Assembly: GCA_037954325.1 (NCBI GenBank) | Contig: JBBMNZ010000003.1 | Location: 12,692,965-12,756,964 of the forward strand | Direction of reading: 5' to 3' | DNA: 64,000 bases | DNA from: Fistularia commersonii | Taxonomy: Eukaryota > Chordata > Actinopteri > Syngnathiformes > Fistulariidae | Shown here: one piece after another, positions 43,155 through 54,977 of the stretch | Layout of the letters: each line of letters starts with the position of its first letter | Position numbering within the stretch: the stretch's first letter is position 1 | Translations under genes and position numbers: made by a program | The notes under the pieces: model-generated | The model's input: only the letters and a program-made list of their open reading frames with translations | Database searches by the model: none | What the model was told of the DNA's origin: nothing

Positions 43155-46034
43155 TCAAGCCAGCGGGTGCGGGGGGGCACCTCTGGGTCTTCTCCATCCG
43201 GCTAGCTGGGGATTAAAGGCCAAGATGGAGCTTGTGGGGTGTTCGGCAGGCAAGCGGATGATGTGGCCATACCAACGAACTCGCCGCATTGCTGCGAGGC
43301 GAGATGCTGGGGGCTGCTGGGTTCGATCCCTTAGGGTCTTGTTGGTGACATGCTGGGTCCAGCTGATGCCTTCTAGTGTCCTCAGGGCCCTGGAGTCAAA
43401 TCCATCAAGCCTGGCTGCCAGCGTGTTGTTCAGCGGCCAGGTTTCGGAGCCATAGAGAAGGATAGAGGTGACTGAGGCATTGTAGACCCGGAGCTTTGTC
43501 ACCCGGGATATGTGCCGGTGTCGCCACAATGGTCTCCACAGTGATTGCATGACTGACGCCGCAAGGGCACGGCGCCGGTCAATCTCAACTTTGAGATCTC
43601 CGCTGTTTGATAGGGTTGAGCCGAGGTACTTGAAGGAAGCGACAAAGTGGACAGGGGTGCCATCGAAGAGGAGTGGTGGTGGATCAGGTCCCTCTCCTAT
43701 ATGCATAAGCTTGGTTTTTGGCCAGCTTATCTTCAGGCCGAGTTTCCTGGACTCCTCATCAAAAAGATGGAGGGCTTCACGAAGCTGGTCAGCGGTCTCA
43801 CTGAACAGCGTGGTGTCATCTGCGTACTCGAGATCCCTGAGGGTGTAGCTGCCTATGGGGACCCCAGGGATCCGCTCAAAGACTTTTGTCATCAGATGGT
43901 CGATGACACAATTAAAAATTTCTGGCGCAGCGACACAGCCCTGCCTCACCCCGCTGTTGATGGGGAACCACTCAGAGTCCCTGCCATTCACACGCACACA
44001 GCTTTCGGCTCCTTGGTAGAGCTGCCTAAACAGTGTGGTTATTTTGGCCGGTACTCCGAGGGATGTCAGGATGTTCCAGAGAGAGCCGTGGTCCACCGTG
44101 TCGAGGGCTGCTTTCAGGTCAATGAAGGCGATGTAAAGGTACCGATCCTTCCTGAACTCCCGGGCCTTTTCAATTATGAGCCGGAGGGCAGAGATGTGAT
44201 CTGTGGTGGACCGATTGGTCATGAAACCGGCTTGCTGTTGGCGGCGTCTGCTTTGGGTTGCAGGTAGAGCACGGGTTAGTAGGACGCGGGTGAATAGTTT
44301 TCCGGGGATGGAGAGGAGGGTGATTCCTCTGTGGTTGCTGCAGGTCAGCTGATCGCCCTTATGCTTCCAGAGGGGAAGTATAATGCCCCGCCTCCAGTCA
44401 TCAGGCAGCGACTCAGTGACCCACACATGGTTGATGATTTGTGTGAGCCAAAGGTTGATGTTGTTACCTCCGGCCTTCAGCATCTCAGCTGTGATGGAAC
44501 ATAGGCCAGGGGCTTTGCCGTTTTTGAGCTTTGACAAGGCTGCCTTCACTTCGGCTGGGGTGACCGGGGAAATGAGACAGTCCGGGTTATTGTTGGGGTG
44601 GGTGGTGGAGGTGGGGGTTTCTGGTAGGGGAGGATGGTTTAGGAGCTCACTGAACTGCTCCTTCCAGCGACTTAGGCAGTCAGCTTCAGTGGATAGGACG
44701 TTTCCGGCCGCATCCTTAATCAGGAAGCAGCGCTTGCGGGGGCCTGCTTTCCCTTGGCGGAGCAGATTGAAAAGCTGCCGCAGGTTGTTGTTTTTGGAGG
44801 CTGACTCCATGGCTGTCGCCTGGTTTCTCCAGTATGTTTCCCTGTCTTGACGGATGGAAATGTTCCGTTGGCTGTTGAGGCGCCGGTACAGGACCATGTC
44901 CCCACGCAGTCGAGCAGCTCGTCGGCTGTTGACGATGTCCAACGTGGCTTGGGAAATCCAGGGCTTCTTGGGGCCTGGTCTTGTTCGCCCGGCGGCTCCC
45001 TTCGAAGCCATGATCACCTCGCTTTTAAAGTGAGGCCAGTCCTGGGACATCCCGCTGGTGAGGGCGCTAAAATGGTTAGCGATGGAGCAGCTGTAGCGCT
45101 CCATAATGGCAGGGTCTAAGAGACGGGAGGAGTCCAGCTTGGGGGAGGCATTGGCTGAGGCCCCCGCCTTGAGCTTTAGCCGCAGGTCGGCTATCAGCAT
45201 GCGATGGTCGGTGTTGCCAAGCTGTGCACCTCTGAAGACACGGCAGTTGGTAACCGATGTCTTCCAGCGGCGGGAGATGAGGATGTGGTCTATGGCTTTT
45301 TTTGTCTTGCCGTCCGGGCTGTATCAGGTCCAGTGGTGGATTCTCTTTCGGGGGAACCAAGAGTCAGCGATGCAGAGGTTGGTGGCTCTGCAGAGGTTAA
45401 GTAACCGTTGGCCGTTGTCGTTGGTGGTGGTATCGACGGAGACTGGGCCAGTTGCAGCCGGGAGGGTCGGATCCTGAATGGAGATAGTGGCATTGGCGTC
45501 GGTGAGGACAATGACAATGTCATGGGGGGGTGCGGCCTGGATGGCATCTTGCAGTTGGTCATAGAACGTGTCCTTGGCATGGTCTGGGGTGACGTCAGTT
45601 GGGCTGTAGGCGACAATGACTGTCAGCTTCCCATGTTGGTGTTGGAGGCGGGCAGACAGCAGTCGATCGCTAACTGGTTTCCAACTGATGACGGTGTTCC
45701 TCCGGTATAGCGGGATGGCTAGGGCTACTCCATAAAGGCCTCTGCCATCATTTGGGCTGCTCCAGAGGAAAAGATGGTCGCCAGCAGTGGTCTCTCCAGT
45801 TCCGCGCCAGCGCGATTCACACAGGCCAGCAAGGGTGATGTTATACCTAGAGAGTTCACGGGATAGTAGTGTGGCATAGCCAGGGTGCAGGAGTGTCTGG
45901 ACATTCCACCAGGCAATGCGGGCTTTGTGACGGAGATCCAGTTGGCGTAGTCCGGGGGCAGGCAGGGGTCTGTTACCGAGAAGATCCGTCCGGTTTAATC
46001 TGGTTGCTTTGGTTGGTTTCGTAACTGGTTTATT
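43155..46034 (-). pseudogene. LINE polyprotein: APE endonuclease plus reverse transcriptase
   Basis: One frame runs 46034-43155 (960 codons) with a single internal TGA at 45326-45324. Endonuclease motifs are complete: Asn in RIAWWN (to 45903), Glu in LCESRW (about 45824-45807), Asp/Asn in LTDANA (45500-45492), the Asp of AIDHIL (about 45290) and the His of TDHRM (45212-45198). RT follows: KLKNGKAPG, FIDLKAALDTVD with the first catalytic Asp (44126-44118), NSGVRQGCVAAPEIFN, YADD (43826-43815), GLKISWPKTK and FKYLGSTLS. The C terminus shifts frame at a 7-C run (43171-43177 on plus); the other frame continues with TRWLD and meets TAA at 43144-43142. No in-frame ATG precedes the endonuclease. The TGA sits where CGA (Arg) would be natural, a CpG decay. 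Confidence 0.9.
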
Positions 46035-46065
46035 TCACCATGCCGGGTAGTTGGCCCTGCGATGG

Positions 46066-46382
46066 CTATTCAGCTGGTGGGGCTGCCACCTCACAGCACA
46101 CTGACATGCTGCTGGAGGCTGGCGGGTTCACGGTTTGTTGTGACCCGCCTGCGTGTGCCCCCAACACGTGCTTCTCTCTCAGGGTCTGCTCCCCTAGCCT
46201 TTTGTCTTCCCAGACTAACCCACAAGGCAGTGGGTCTGAGCCACACTTTTTCTGGTCCCTCACCTGGGACCTGTTTGCCTTGGGTGACCCTTCCAGGGGC
46301 ATGAAGCCCCCGACAACATAGCTCCCAGGATCACTGGGACACGCAAACCCTCCACCATGGTAAGGTGGCAGCTCACGGAGGG
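46066..46382 (-). promoter_or_regulatory. LINE 5' leader shared between two families
   Basis: The first 160 bp from 46382 downwards closely match 34119-34280 and, more distantly, 53660-53500: ACCTTACCATGGT(A/G)GAGGG, GATCCTGGGAGCTATGTTGT and GGTCACCCAA(A/G)G. In LINEs this region usually holds the internal promoter, so a promoter role is inferred. It is open as a 120-residue frame (46428-46066), which could be a conserved leader peptide or chance. Confidence 0.6.
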
Positions 46383-46394
46383 AGTTGGTCAAAT
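46383..46394. repeat. Target site duplication, right copy
   Basis: AGTTGGTCAAAT, identical to 43007-43018. Confidence 0.93.
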
Positions 46395-47079
46395 GAAAGC
46401 AACTAATATGTAAAGAAACACTCCCCAAAAGGAGCGGTGGTCAACTGTGCACTTGTGGGTGAGAACATGAGTGCATTCTGGAAGGTTCAAGTATAATGTG
46501 TTAAATAAAAGATAGAGTAACTGTACCTGGTATGGGATAAGGGTATGGGTAGCACCCCACACATCCAAATGAGCCATATTCCCACCCCTATCCCCCTAAT
46601 TGTTATTCATGCTAGCTTGCTATGAAGCTACCCTTGACATATAGCTTACATATGTGTTCCCAAAAGTCACAGAAAAATAACATTTATACATAGGGTACAA
46701 CAAAGAGGAAATAATTCATATACCGCCAATGATGAGCACTCCCAAGTGAGATACAAGCTAAATAGTCATGTTATGTAAATGACTTATTAGAGACACCTCT
46801 ATCTATAAACATAAATTCCTATCATTTGGACATAGGGAAAACTAACATCAAAATATTCATAGAAAATTCTGAACACAAGGGAAAAAAGCATATTCAAGAG
46901 GACATGCATACATAAGTCCTGTGAAATTATTAAAATTTCCTACCAGTTAGTTCAGTATAGTTTGTGCTCTTCGAAAAGGATTGGTCTCTGGGATGTGCTG
47001 GAGCGTGTTGAGTCTTGAGGATTTGCAGTTGCAACAGGTTTTCTGATGTAGTCAAAGCCAGATTTTAAATATCTTATAT
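46395..47079. other. No feature recognised
   Basis: AT-rich. No coding remnant, tail or inverted ends were seen. Confidence 0.5.
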
Positions 47080-47320
47080 TGTCATGGTTTTCAGAGGTTG
47101 ATCCTGACCTAAATCCAAAGACACTCAGGAGGTAAGTCATTAAAAGGGTTTATTTACAAAAGGGAATGAATGGAGGGCTGTGCTGAATCCAGGTCGTTTC
47201 AGGAGCCACAGGTCTCAGTAACTTGCAAGGAAGGACAGGGCATAGGTTTCTGGACTTGGGAACAAGGAAAGGTGAGGCAACGATCTCTGGAATGAGGAAC
47301 AGCAGATATCAATACTCCAA
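47080..47320 (-). mobile_element. Solo LTR of the decayed gypsy family at 7.3 kb
   Basis: Read on the minus strand it ends CTGAAAACCATGACA and contains TGGATTCAGCACAGCCCTCC, GTAAATAAACCC (poly(A)-signal region) and CTTGCAAGTTACTGAGACC, collinear with 7337-7571. No pol sequence adjoins. The 5' boundary is vague. Confidence 0.7.
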
Positions 47321-47696
47321 TTGATAATTTCTTGTTTTTTTCATTGTGTCCTTATTATTTTCTTTTAGGAATTTTCATCATGATTTGGCACTTGGCCTTC
47401 ATCTGTAGAAGGAACACTGCCCTTTTATTCATCTATTTTGTTCAATCAGGTATCACTTTGATAATAAATAAATGAACAATAAAAAAAGAATAAATTCACA
47501 GATACATGTACTCTGTGCTTCACAATTACTACACATATATTTTATAATTTTTAAACAAGAAGGTTAACTTCTATTCCTCCCCACCCATCCAGAAACACAA
47601 AATATCCCAGTCAGTATATCCCAGTCAAATATCAGACACAGACTTTTACCATATTTCATTTTCATTTTTCAGTCTTTTAAGAATAAAAGTGGGGTC
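47321..47696. other. No feature recognised
   Basis: AT-rich interval between an LTR and a LINE tail. Confidence 0.5.
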
Positions 47697-48070
47697 CATA
47701 CATCCGTCCATCCATCCATCCATCCATCCATCTATCCATCCATCCATCCATCCAATTTTGGGTCCAATTTTATGTGGTTGGGGTTTTGGGGCAGCAGCCG
47801 AAGCAGAGAGGTTCTTTCTCCCCAGGCAATTTATCTATCTTCTCATTGGGAATCCCAAGCTGTTCTCAAACCAGCTGAGAGGCACATTGCCTCCAGCTTG
47901 TCCTGGGTCTTCCTCCTTCACCCAGCATGCCACACTAGGGAAGTGTCAAGGGGGTATCTTGACTATATGCCCGAACCACTTCATCTGGCTCATCTTGACC
48001 AATGGCTCTGGTCTGAACCTCCTCTTCCGAGGCACCCTGCAGACAAAGCCTTTCCTCCCACTTGTTTAAT
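47697..48070 (-). mobile_element. (ATGG)-tailed LINE 3' end, reversed
   Basis: About 12 CATC/TCCA units (47700-47753) form the reversed ATGG tail. They are followed by 300 bp of C-terminal sequence whose blocks (GGCAGCAGCCGAAGCAGAGA, CCAGCTGAGAGGCAC, GTCTTCCTCCTTCACCC) parallel the 3' end of the family in another subfamily form. It is 5'-truncated, as most LINE copies are. Confidence 0.7.
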
Positions 48071-49210
48071 GCATTTCCCCAAATTCCTTGAGGTTGAGTT
48101 GAGTCAGTTAACACAAGATCCAGCTGTGTTAATGAAAATCAAAGATATAGTTTACTTCAATGTGGAACAATCTAAAGCCCAACTTTTAGTCCAATGAGCT
48201 GATGAAAATTCACAGCATTTTTCTTGAATATGAACAACGTCACTGATGAAGAAAAAGATAACAAACAGCAACAGTCGCCAAATGTTTATATTTTGATTTA
48301 TTATGAAACCTTATTTCTTGTCACCCTTTCCCAAGTTTTCTCAGTTTGGTCATTTCATTGCACTTTCACACAGCAGTGGCTGTGTCTCCTCTGTGCGGCC
48401 TAATTAAACTGCTTAATCAGTTAATGACTCCAGCGAACACAGTTAAAGGGGAATTAAGCACAAAGAGATGGAGGAGACTAACGTTGGAAATGCTGAGGAG
48501 CTGCTTCGCACGTCTCCTGTGTGAAATAAAATTGGCAATGGAGGCGAAGAGATGAGGCCATTAAAAAGTGAGCAGAGGGTGCTGAACTGTTTGCTGGCAC
48601 TCTACTGAGGGTGAGTGAGCCAATCGTGATGCTTGTTTAAATGGGAAGTGGGACGTCTTCACAAAGAGGCAAATTAAAAGCACTTTGCTCTGTTAAGCAG
48701 AGGGGAGGCAAGGGAGTGGAAGGAGGAAAAAAAGTTCTTTGAGGAGCTGAACTCCTTCAATGCAACTTTATAGACCTCAGGTGATTTGATACCACTTACA
48801 CCTAATAGACTACTGTGATGCATTTATTTGGCGTGCTTTTCTGGAGGAAATACACGTTAAGAAAAAAGCCATAATGTGTCATAAAGTCCCCAAAAATGGC
48901 TTTTAAATGTTTCCAGCAATGTAGAGTCACTCCTCATCCATTCCTTAGTTTGTTTATTATATGCATTTCTCTGTTGAAAAATGCCATTTGTTTTCTATTG
49001 ACATGCTCAATTTACTTTAGAATCTGTGTATTCATTTTTAATAAAAAAAAATCAACAATTCGTTGAATATTTAAGAAGTGAATATTTAATCTAAATGTAA
49101 GATACACAAATAATTGTCCCAATGATAAATGAGTCAGGTATAACACATGTATGAACAGTGCCTCTAACACAGCTGATGAAAAACATTATTAATAAATAAC
49201 ACTCGAAAAA
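48071..49210. other. Non-repetitive interval, possible conserved non-coding element
   Basis: 48340-48760 has balanced composition, several TAATTA/TTAAT homeodomain-type sites (GCCTAATTAAACTGCTTAAT at 48399-48418) and no repeat or coding signature, so it looks like candidate cis-regulatory sequence. The rest is AT-rich. This is a guess from composition alone. Confidence 0.35.
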
Positions 49211-49262
49211 GTCCATCCATCCATCCATTATCTATCCCTGCTTTGTCCTACTCAAGCTGATT
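49211..49262 (-). mobile_element. (ATGG)-tail fragment
   Basis: GTCCATCCATCCATCCATTA followed by TCTATCCCTGCTTTGTCC is the reversed end of an (ATGG)-tailed LINE or SINE. Confidence 0.55.
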
Positions 49263-51097
49263 GCTATCGTTGTCTTCCTCCTGGACACAAAAACCATTAA
49301 AGTAGTCTTCTTCAATGTCAGAATTGAACAGCCTCAGAATTTCACTGTAATTTAATTGGTTTGATATGATGAGGCTAAATGTTTTGGCGGAATGAAGCTC
49401 ATTAGCCCAAAAAAATCCATAAATCATTGTTTAAGCTGCAGTGTTCAAAGTGAAAACAGTAGTGGCTTATTGTCCAATTGTTACGGTACTTCATTTTTAA
49501 GAGAAGCTCTTTGAAGAGCTTAAAAACTTCTGCCATTTAACCAAACAAAACAACTTGAACATGTTCTTGTATTTTTAATGACTTATTTAATATTTATTGT
49601 CCACCATTCCTTCTTCCCAGTCCAATGTTCATCTCCTTTCTTGAACTCCTCTCCCTCACCGTAGTTGTTACTTCCCCCTCCCTTTTCCCTTCTTTTTCAT
49701 CTTCCCCTTCCTTTCCCTTTGCATACACCTCTTCTGGTCCTCCTTTCCTCTGCAGTTCTCCTCCTCCCCCTACTTGTTGTGACACCCCCCTTCCCACCCC
49801 TGACAATCAGACACTCACCCTGCTTGTTTTTTTTTTTTTTTGTTTCTCTTTCTCTTGTCCTCCCCTCCCCATTGTTGGTCTATCTCCCTCCTCCTTGTGG
49901 CTTGTACACACTTCCCTGACCAGGATGTTTGGGGCTCATTATGCATGAGGGCATATGGGGGAGAAAAATGGGGGGCAAAGAAGGGAGAAGAGAGTGAGAG
50001 AGACAGGGTGATAAAAGAAGAGGGATGGGGAGCTAAACAGCATCTGTTGGCCTCCAAGGTATAGTGAGCAAGAGACACACATGCACACAAACACTCTCAG
50101 GCACGTGTACACACAAAAACATATGCATGCATGCAATCACACGTGTGCAGGCAAACACATCTGCACACACAGGTGTACACATAAATACACACAAATTTGC
50201 ACAAATCACACTTGGACTGATATTACATGCACTCCTGGACAAACACATACACAACATACATAGTTTTACAAAAATCCACACACACAAACACACACAAACA
50301 CACACAAACGCACACAAACACACACACACAAACACACACACACAAACACACACACACACACACACACAAATTATTCCGGGTTGATCATGCCTTGTACAAT
50401 ATTTTAGATTAGCAAAAGAAGGATTAGGCCCATAACACAAATCATATTGATGTTTTCAAACTGCTTGATCGTGTGAAGACGTAATGTTAATGTTGAAGAA
50501 AAGTAAATTAGTAGAAAGTAAAATACTTTGTGTTCCCATCTCACCTTTGAGTTTCTGATGAAGATAAAACGATGAGAGGGCAATAATTTCAAGAAACGGA
50601 GCCAAAATCCAGAGAGATAGTTATAATGTTCTGTTCTGCATCCCAGGGTTTATTTTCAATGTAAACCCTGCCACAACACTTCATCCTGTTTGAGTATTTG
50701 GAGAGATGAGAGAGAAGGTCTCAAATTTTCACCTGTACTTCACATGAACCGATAAATATATTAGGATTTGGATATGTTCTTTAATCATGAACAAATATCA
50801 TAACAAAATAAGGAAAATGCTCTAAAATTGAAAATAAACATTTACCATAAAATGCAAAATAATAATAGATAAATTCAAATATTCTTTACAAACAACTGAA
50901 GTTGACCATTTTTTTCTTAGAAACATTAAACAATCAAATAAAAATCTGGACATAATAGGACCAATATCCCCTGTGTTCAACCACCATAGGATATCGATTT
51001 GGATGATACACTGAGAGCTCCCTTTAAAAGTGCTTGATTCTACAACTACTCCAATTATTTCAAGAAAGACCATTTTATTAGTGTTTCTGAGCTTTTG
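49263..51097. other. Unassigned, with pyrimidine-rich and AC-rich tracts
   Basis: 49610-49870 is strongly pyrimidine-rich (CT/CCT runs) on the plus strand. 50080-50375 is an AC-rich cryptic repeat with the densest part at 50277-50369. The open frames across both are simple-sequence artefacts. Confidence 0.7.
50277..50369. repeat. (AC)n / (CACACAAA)n cryptic repeat
   Basis: CACACAAA units merge into pure CA at the right end. Confidence 0.93.
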
Positions 51098-51262
51098 CGG
51101 AGGCATGGTGCAGGAGGTAAAGCAATCATCCTGGTGTTTTTGAACAGGACACTGTTCACCCCTAACTGCTCCCCTGGTGATCGATGGCAGCCTATTTCTC
51201 ATGGTTCATCCATGATGGCTTAAATGCAGGGATTAATAAAGTCCAAATTATTATTGTTATTA
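51098..51262 (+). mobile_element. tRNA-derived SINE, internally shortened
   Basis: GGAGGCATGGTGCAGGAGGT (head), CACCCCTAACTGCTCCCCTG and GGGATTAATAAAG then ATTATT repeats match 32633-32850, but the TTGAGCAAGACA core is damaged. Confidence 0.75.
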
Positions 51263-51537
51263 TTTTTTTACCATTACTTGGCCTTTGAGCAATTTTTCCA
51301 GTTGAATCCAATTTTTGTTAGACATTTGGTCCAATTGACTCTATTGTGGTGTTTTGTTCCCCACTCAGCCGTATATTTCTATGCTCACAAATGCGCTATG
51401 ATTTGATTCTGATCTGGAAATAAGCTTTGGGATAATCTTGCCACTTTGTGAAAGGTCCGAAGGATTTTTTCCACCCCACCCAGTCCTGTATTAAGCTGTT
51501 TTTCAAAGTCTTGCTGGTCATGTGTGATGCTGATCAG

Positions 51538-53660
51538 CCATCCATCAACCATCTTCTGCCACTTATCCAAAGTCAGATCACAGGAGCAGCAGCAGAGAGG
51601 CCCATACTTCCCTCTCCCCAGCCACATGGTCCAGCTCTTTTGGGGTATCCGAAGACATGATCAGGCCAGCCCAGAGACATAGCCTTCCTCATGGCCTCCT
51701 CCCAGATGGACATGCCCTGAATACCTCCTCAGGGAGGTGTCCTAGATGCCCAAGTCACCTCATCTGACCCCTCCACATACAGAGTAGCAGCGACTGTACT
51801 CTGAGTTCCTCCCAGATGTTTGAACTTCTCACCCTATCTCTCAGGGAGAGTCAGGCCACCCTGCGGAGAAAACTAATTTCGGCAGCTTGTGTCCACTGCC
51901 TCATCCTTTCAGTCACTTCCGACAGCTCGTGACCATAGGTGAGGGCAGGCATATATCGACTGGTAAATTGAGATCTCTGTCTTCAGGCTCAGCCCCTTCT
52001 TTACCACAACAGACCAGTATAGGGTCCTCATCACTGCAGAGGCAGCACCGATTCCCCTGTTGATCTCCTGCTTCATAATGCCCTCCCTCGTGAACAAGAC
52101 CCTAGATCATTGGACTCCTCCACTTGGGGCAGGACCTCTTTCCTTACCCAGAGTGGGCACACCACCTGTTCCGGTTGAACACCATGGTCTTGGATTTGGA
52201 TGTGCTGCTGCTTATCCTGGCCACTTCAAATTCGGCTGCGAACCACTCCAGTGAGAGAGGGAGATCACAGACTGATGAAGCCAACAGAACCACATCATCT
52301 GCAAAAAGCAGAGACTCGATCCTGTGGTCACCAAACCAGATCCACTTGACACTCTAGCTGCGCCTAAAAATTCTGTCCATAAAAGTTATGAACAGAATTG
52401 GTGACAAAGGGCAGCCCTGGCAGAGTCCAACTCTCACTGGAAATTATACCGATTTACAACCGACAATGTAGACCAAACATCGACACTGAGAAAACAGGGA
52501 CCAAACAGCCAAATGACAGAGTTTGGTATCCATAATCCAAGAGCATACCCCACAGGATTGCCTGCTGGACATGGTCGAATGCCTTCTCCAGATCCTTCTC
52601 ACAGGGGACTCTGCCAGACATTCCCTGCAGACCAATACATTACATCTGGGTCTGCCACTTCTGACCAGCATCCTCCCCCACCACTGGAGCCAGCTCACCA
52701 CCAGGTGGTGATCAGTTGACAGCTCCGCCCCTCTCGCCCCCGAGTTTCCATGACATGCGGCCACAAGTCCAATGACCGACCTTAAGGGCCGAGTAAAGAA
52801 CTACAGCCTAAGGTGTGTTGGTGCCAAGTGCACATATGGACACCTTTATGTGTGAACATGGTGTACGCTAAGGACAATCCATAACGAGCAAAGAAGTCCA
52901 ATCACAAAACATTGCTTTGGTTCAGATCTTGGGGCCGTTCCTTGCAATCACACCCTTCTAAGTCTCTCAGTAGAACAAGGGAGTTCCCAGTAGGAGCGCT
53001 CTCTAGCAGCCCTCTAGGGACCCAGGGAAGGGAGGGTAAACTGAGCTGCTCTCAGAACATGTCCCCCAAATTGAAGGCAAAGGAAGGCTTCCCTCCCGTC
53101 CATTGGGTTGAACCCTTATATGCTGGAGCTGCCTAGCAGCTCTCAATGGGGGAAACTCCAGAGTAAGAAGAATCCAGCCCCTCTCAAGAGGCCTGGTTAC
53201 AGACCCCACACTGTGCGTCAAGGAGAGTCTGACTTTATCTGGTCGTAATCACTCACCCTTGTGTACCAGCTCGGGCTCCTTCTCCGCCAGAGAGGTGACA
53301 TTCCATGTCCCTCTGATCACGGCCCAGCTCATACTGCACCTGACCCCCTTGGCACTTCATATAGGTGCCCGGTGGAAGAGTGACCAATCTAATCTCTTTG
53401 AGCGTGTCTGATCGAGCCTCGTGGGTAAAGGCCCGGCCACAGGGCACTAGCCATTGAGCCCCACCCCTGAGTCTGGCTCCGGAGGGGCAGTGACCCTGGG
53501 CAGAATGCATTTATGTTATTGTACATCAGGGTCTTCTGAGCACTTTGTCTGGGTCTTCATCTGGGACCTGTTTGGCTTGGGTGACCCTTCCAGGGTCATA
53601 AAGCCCTTGACAACATAACTCCCAGGACATGAAACCCCTGCATCACAATAAGATGGCAGT
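51538..53660 (-). mobile_element. (ATGG)-tailed LINE, reversed, decayed
   Basis: The reversed tail CCATCCATCAACCATCTTCT begins at 51538. On the minus strand the frames show IGAASAVMRTLYWSVVVKKG with LSLKTEISIYQSIYA (52097-51950), the RT region with GLCQGCPLSPILFITFMDRI-like antisense (about 52370-52430), ELSTDHHLVVSWLQWWGRM (52725-52669) at the end of the endonuclease, and the leader from 53660 (a diverged CTGCCATCTTATTGTGATGC start). Compared with 34119-37298 it lacks the middle part between endonuclease and RT palm. Confidence 0.85.
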
Positions 53661-53997
53661 TCTAGGACGGGATGCTGATCAGCTATTAGTTACCAAAATG
53701 CTGAAAATAGAATTGTTGACAAAGCTTTGGATCACCATCAAGTATGAGCTACTCAACTCTTTCACCAAACAGCTGGTAAGGTATACAGTAGCAATTCATG
53801 GATGTTTGTTTTCAAACAAGGACAAGCTCATAGATCAGAGTCTACCCCACCATTATTTTGAAAACGCACCTCCACTGCAACATGGGTGTAGCCCTGAATA
53901 AAATGATTCTTATTGGCATACAGAAATACAAACAGGTGGAGTGATGATATGAGCCATGATCCTCTCATGGAGGGAGGTCTGGATATGGGATATAATA
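53661..53997. other. No feature recognised
   Basis: Mixed sequence with no motif. Confidence 0.5.
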
Positions 53998-54066
53998 GTG
54001 TGTGTGTGTGTGTGTGCGTGCGTGTGTGCGTGTGTGTGCGTGCGTGCGTGCGTGCGTCCGTGCGTC
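53998..54066. repeat. (TG)n/(CG TG)n microsatellite
   Basis: A TG run grades into GTGCGTGC units, with a high local CpG count for this window. Confidence 0.95.
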
Positions 54067-54977
54067 ACATAATTTTCATGTATTATTCTGCCTGAAGAAA
54101 CAAGATGCAACAATGGTCACTTTGTACGTCAAACCTCAGGAACTCCATAAATGTAGAGCCTTGCTTTCTTTTTCAAGTTCATTAAAACCTAAAAAGATGC
54201 CTGAAACACAGACATCAGTGAATGTATTTTAAATTGGAATTAAGCACTCTGAAAATTACTACATTGTCTGAATCCGAGCAAAAAGCCTGTCTGTGACGTT
54301 CCTACTTATTTCCGAAAGAACAAGTCTTTTTTACAATGTAATTAGCCTGCACACTATTACACATCTAATGGAGACACAAAAATCACAAATAATCATACAT
54401 TTATGTTGGCAGTTGACTGTTATCATTAAGGAGGTGTTTTAAAGAGCAGCTGACCATATTGAACAAAAGAGCATGGGTATGACAAAAAAAAAAACAAATT
54501 TGTCAGTACATTATGGAGTGGAGGCCACAAAAAGGAAACAGTGACCAAAGACAGGCTTGTCTAATAACAGTTATCTTACACTTAAAAATCAACTTTAATG
54601 CATAGTAGTTAAGACACACTTTTCATTTTATGCTTGTTGCTTTTGAAAGAAAAAAAAGTAATTTGACAACCATGGAAAAGACTTGGGCTTTAATGTATTG
54701 TCCAGTGTGATAACAAGTTATCAGCTCATTCAAAGCTATCCAGATTGGTCAGTTGATAAACAATCACAGGTTTCATTTTCTGGAACCCATCAAAAACATT
54801 TTATTATCTTCAATGGATCTTTTATCCTTCAGGATATTCAAATACAAATAAATTAATATAGAAATCAAACAGTGATGAAGATATTTTTTTTTGTAAGTGA
54901 AATGTTAAGTTTTAAAATATTATTTTATGAAGCACATTGAGTTTGATGACAGTAAAATCTAAGGGAAAAAATGAAAG
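54067..54977. other. Unassigned AT-rich sequence
   Basis: No coding remnant or repeat family was recognised. Confidence 0.5.

Larger units (their letters stand above)
43019..46382 (-). mobile_element. Nearly intact LINE with APE endonuclease and RT
   Basis: A 3364-bp non-LTR retrotransposon on the minus strand, bounded by a perfect 12-bp target duplication. Its 5' end (46382) starts CCTCCGTGAGCTGCCACCTT. A leader of about 350 bp is followed by a long reading frame and a very short 3' end finishing GACTAACTAACT, a simple ACTA repeat. It has a single ORF, no ORF1, an APE-like endonuclease fused to RT and a simple-repeat tail, which fits RTE-like elements, though another APE-type clade is possible. 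The copy is complete at both ends, unlike every other LINE in the window. The leader matches the one of the (ATGG)-tailed family at 34119. Confidence 0.92.

Noticed and set aside
43225..45710. Several plus-strand open frames of 76-206 residues
   Set aside because: They are antisense shadows of the minus-strand LINE polyprotein and have no motifs of their own.
47697..47755. Possible short regular array resembling a CRISPR or satellite
   Set aside because: It is a tetranucleotide (TCCA)n LINE tail without spacers, and the DNA is eukaryotic.
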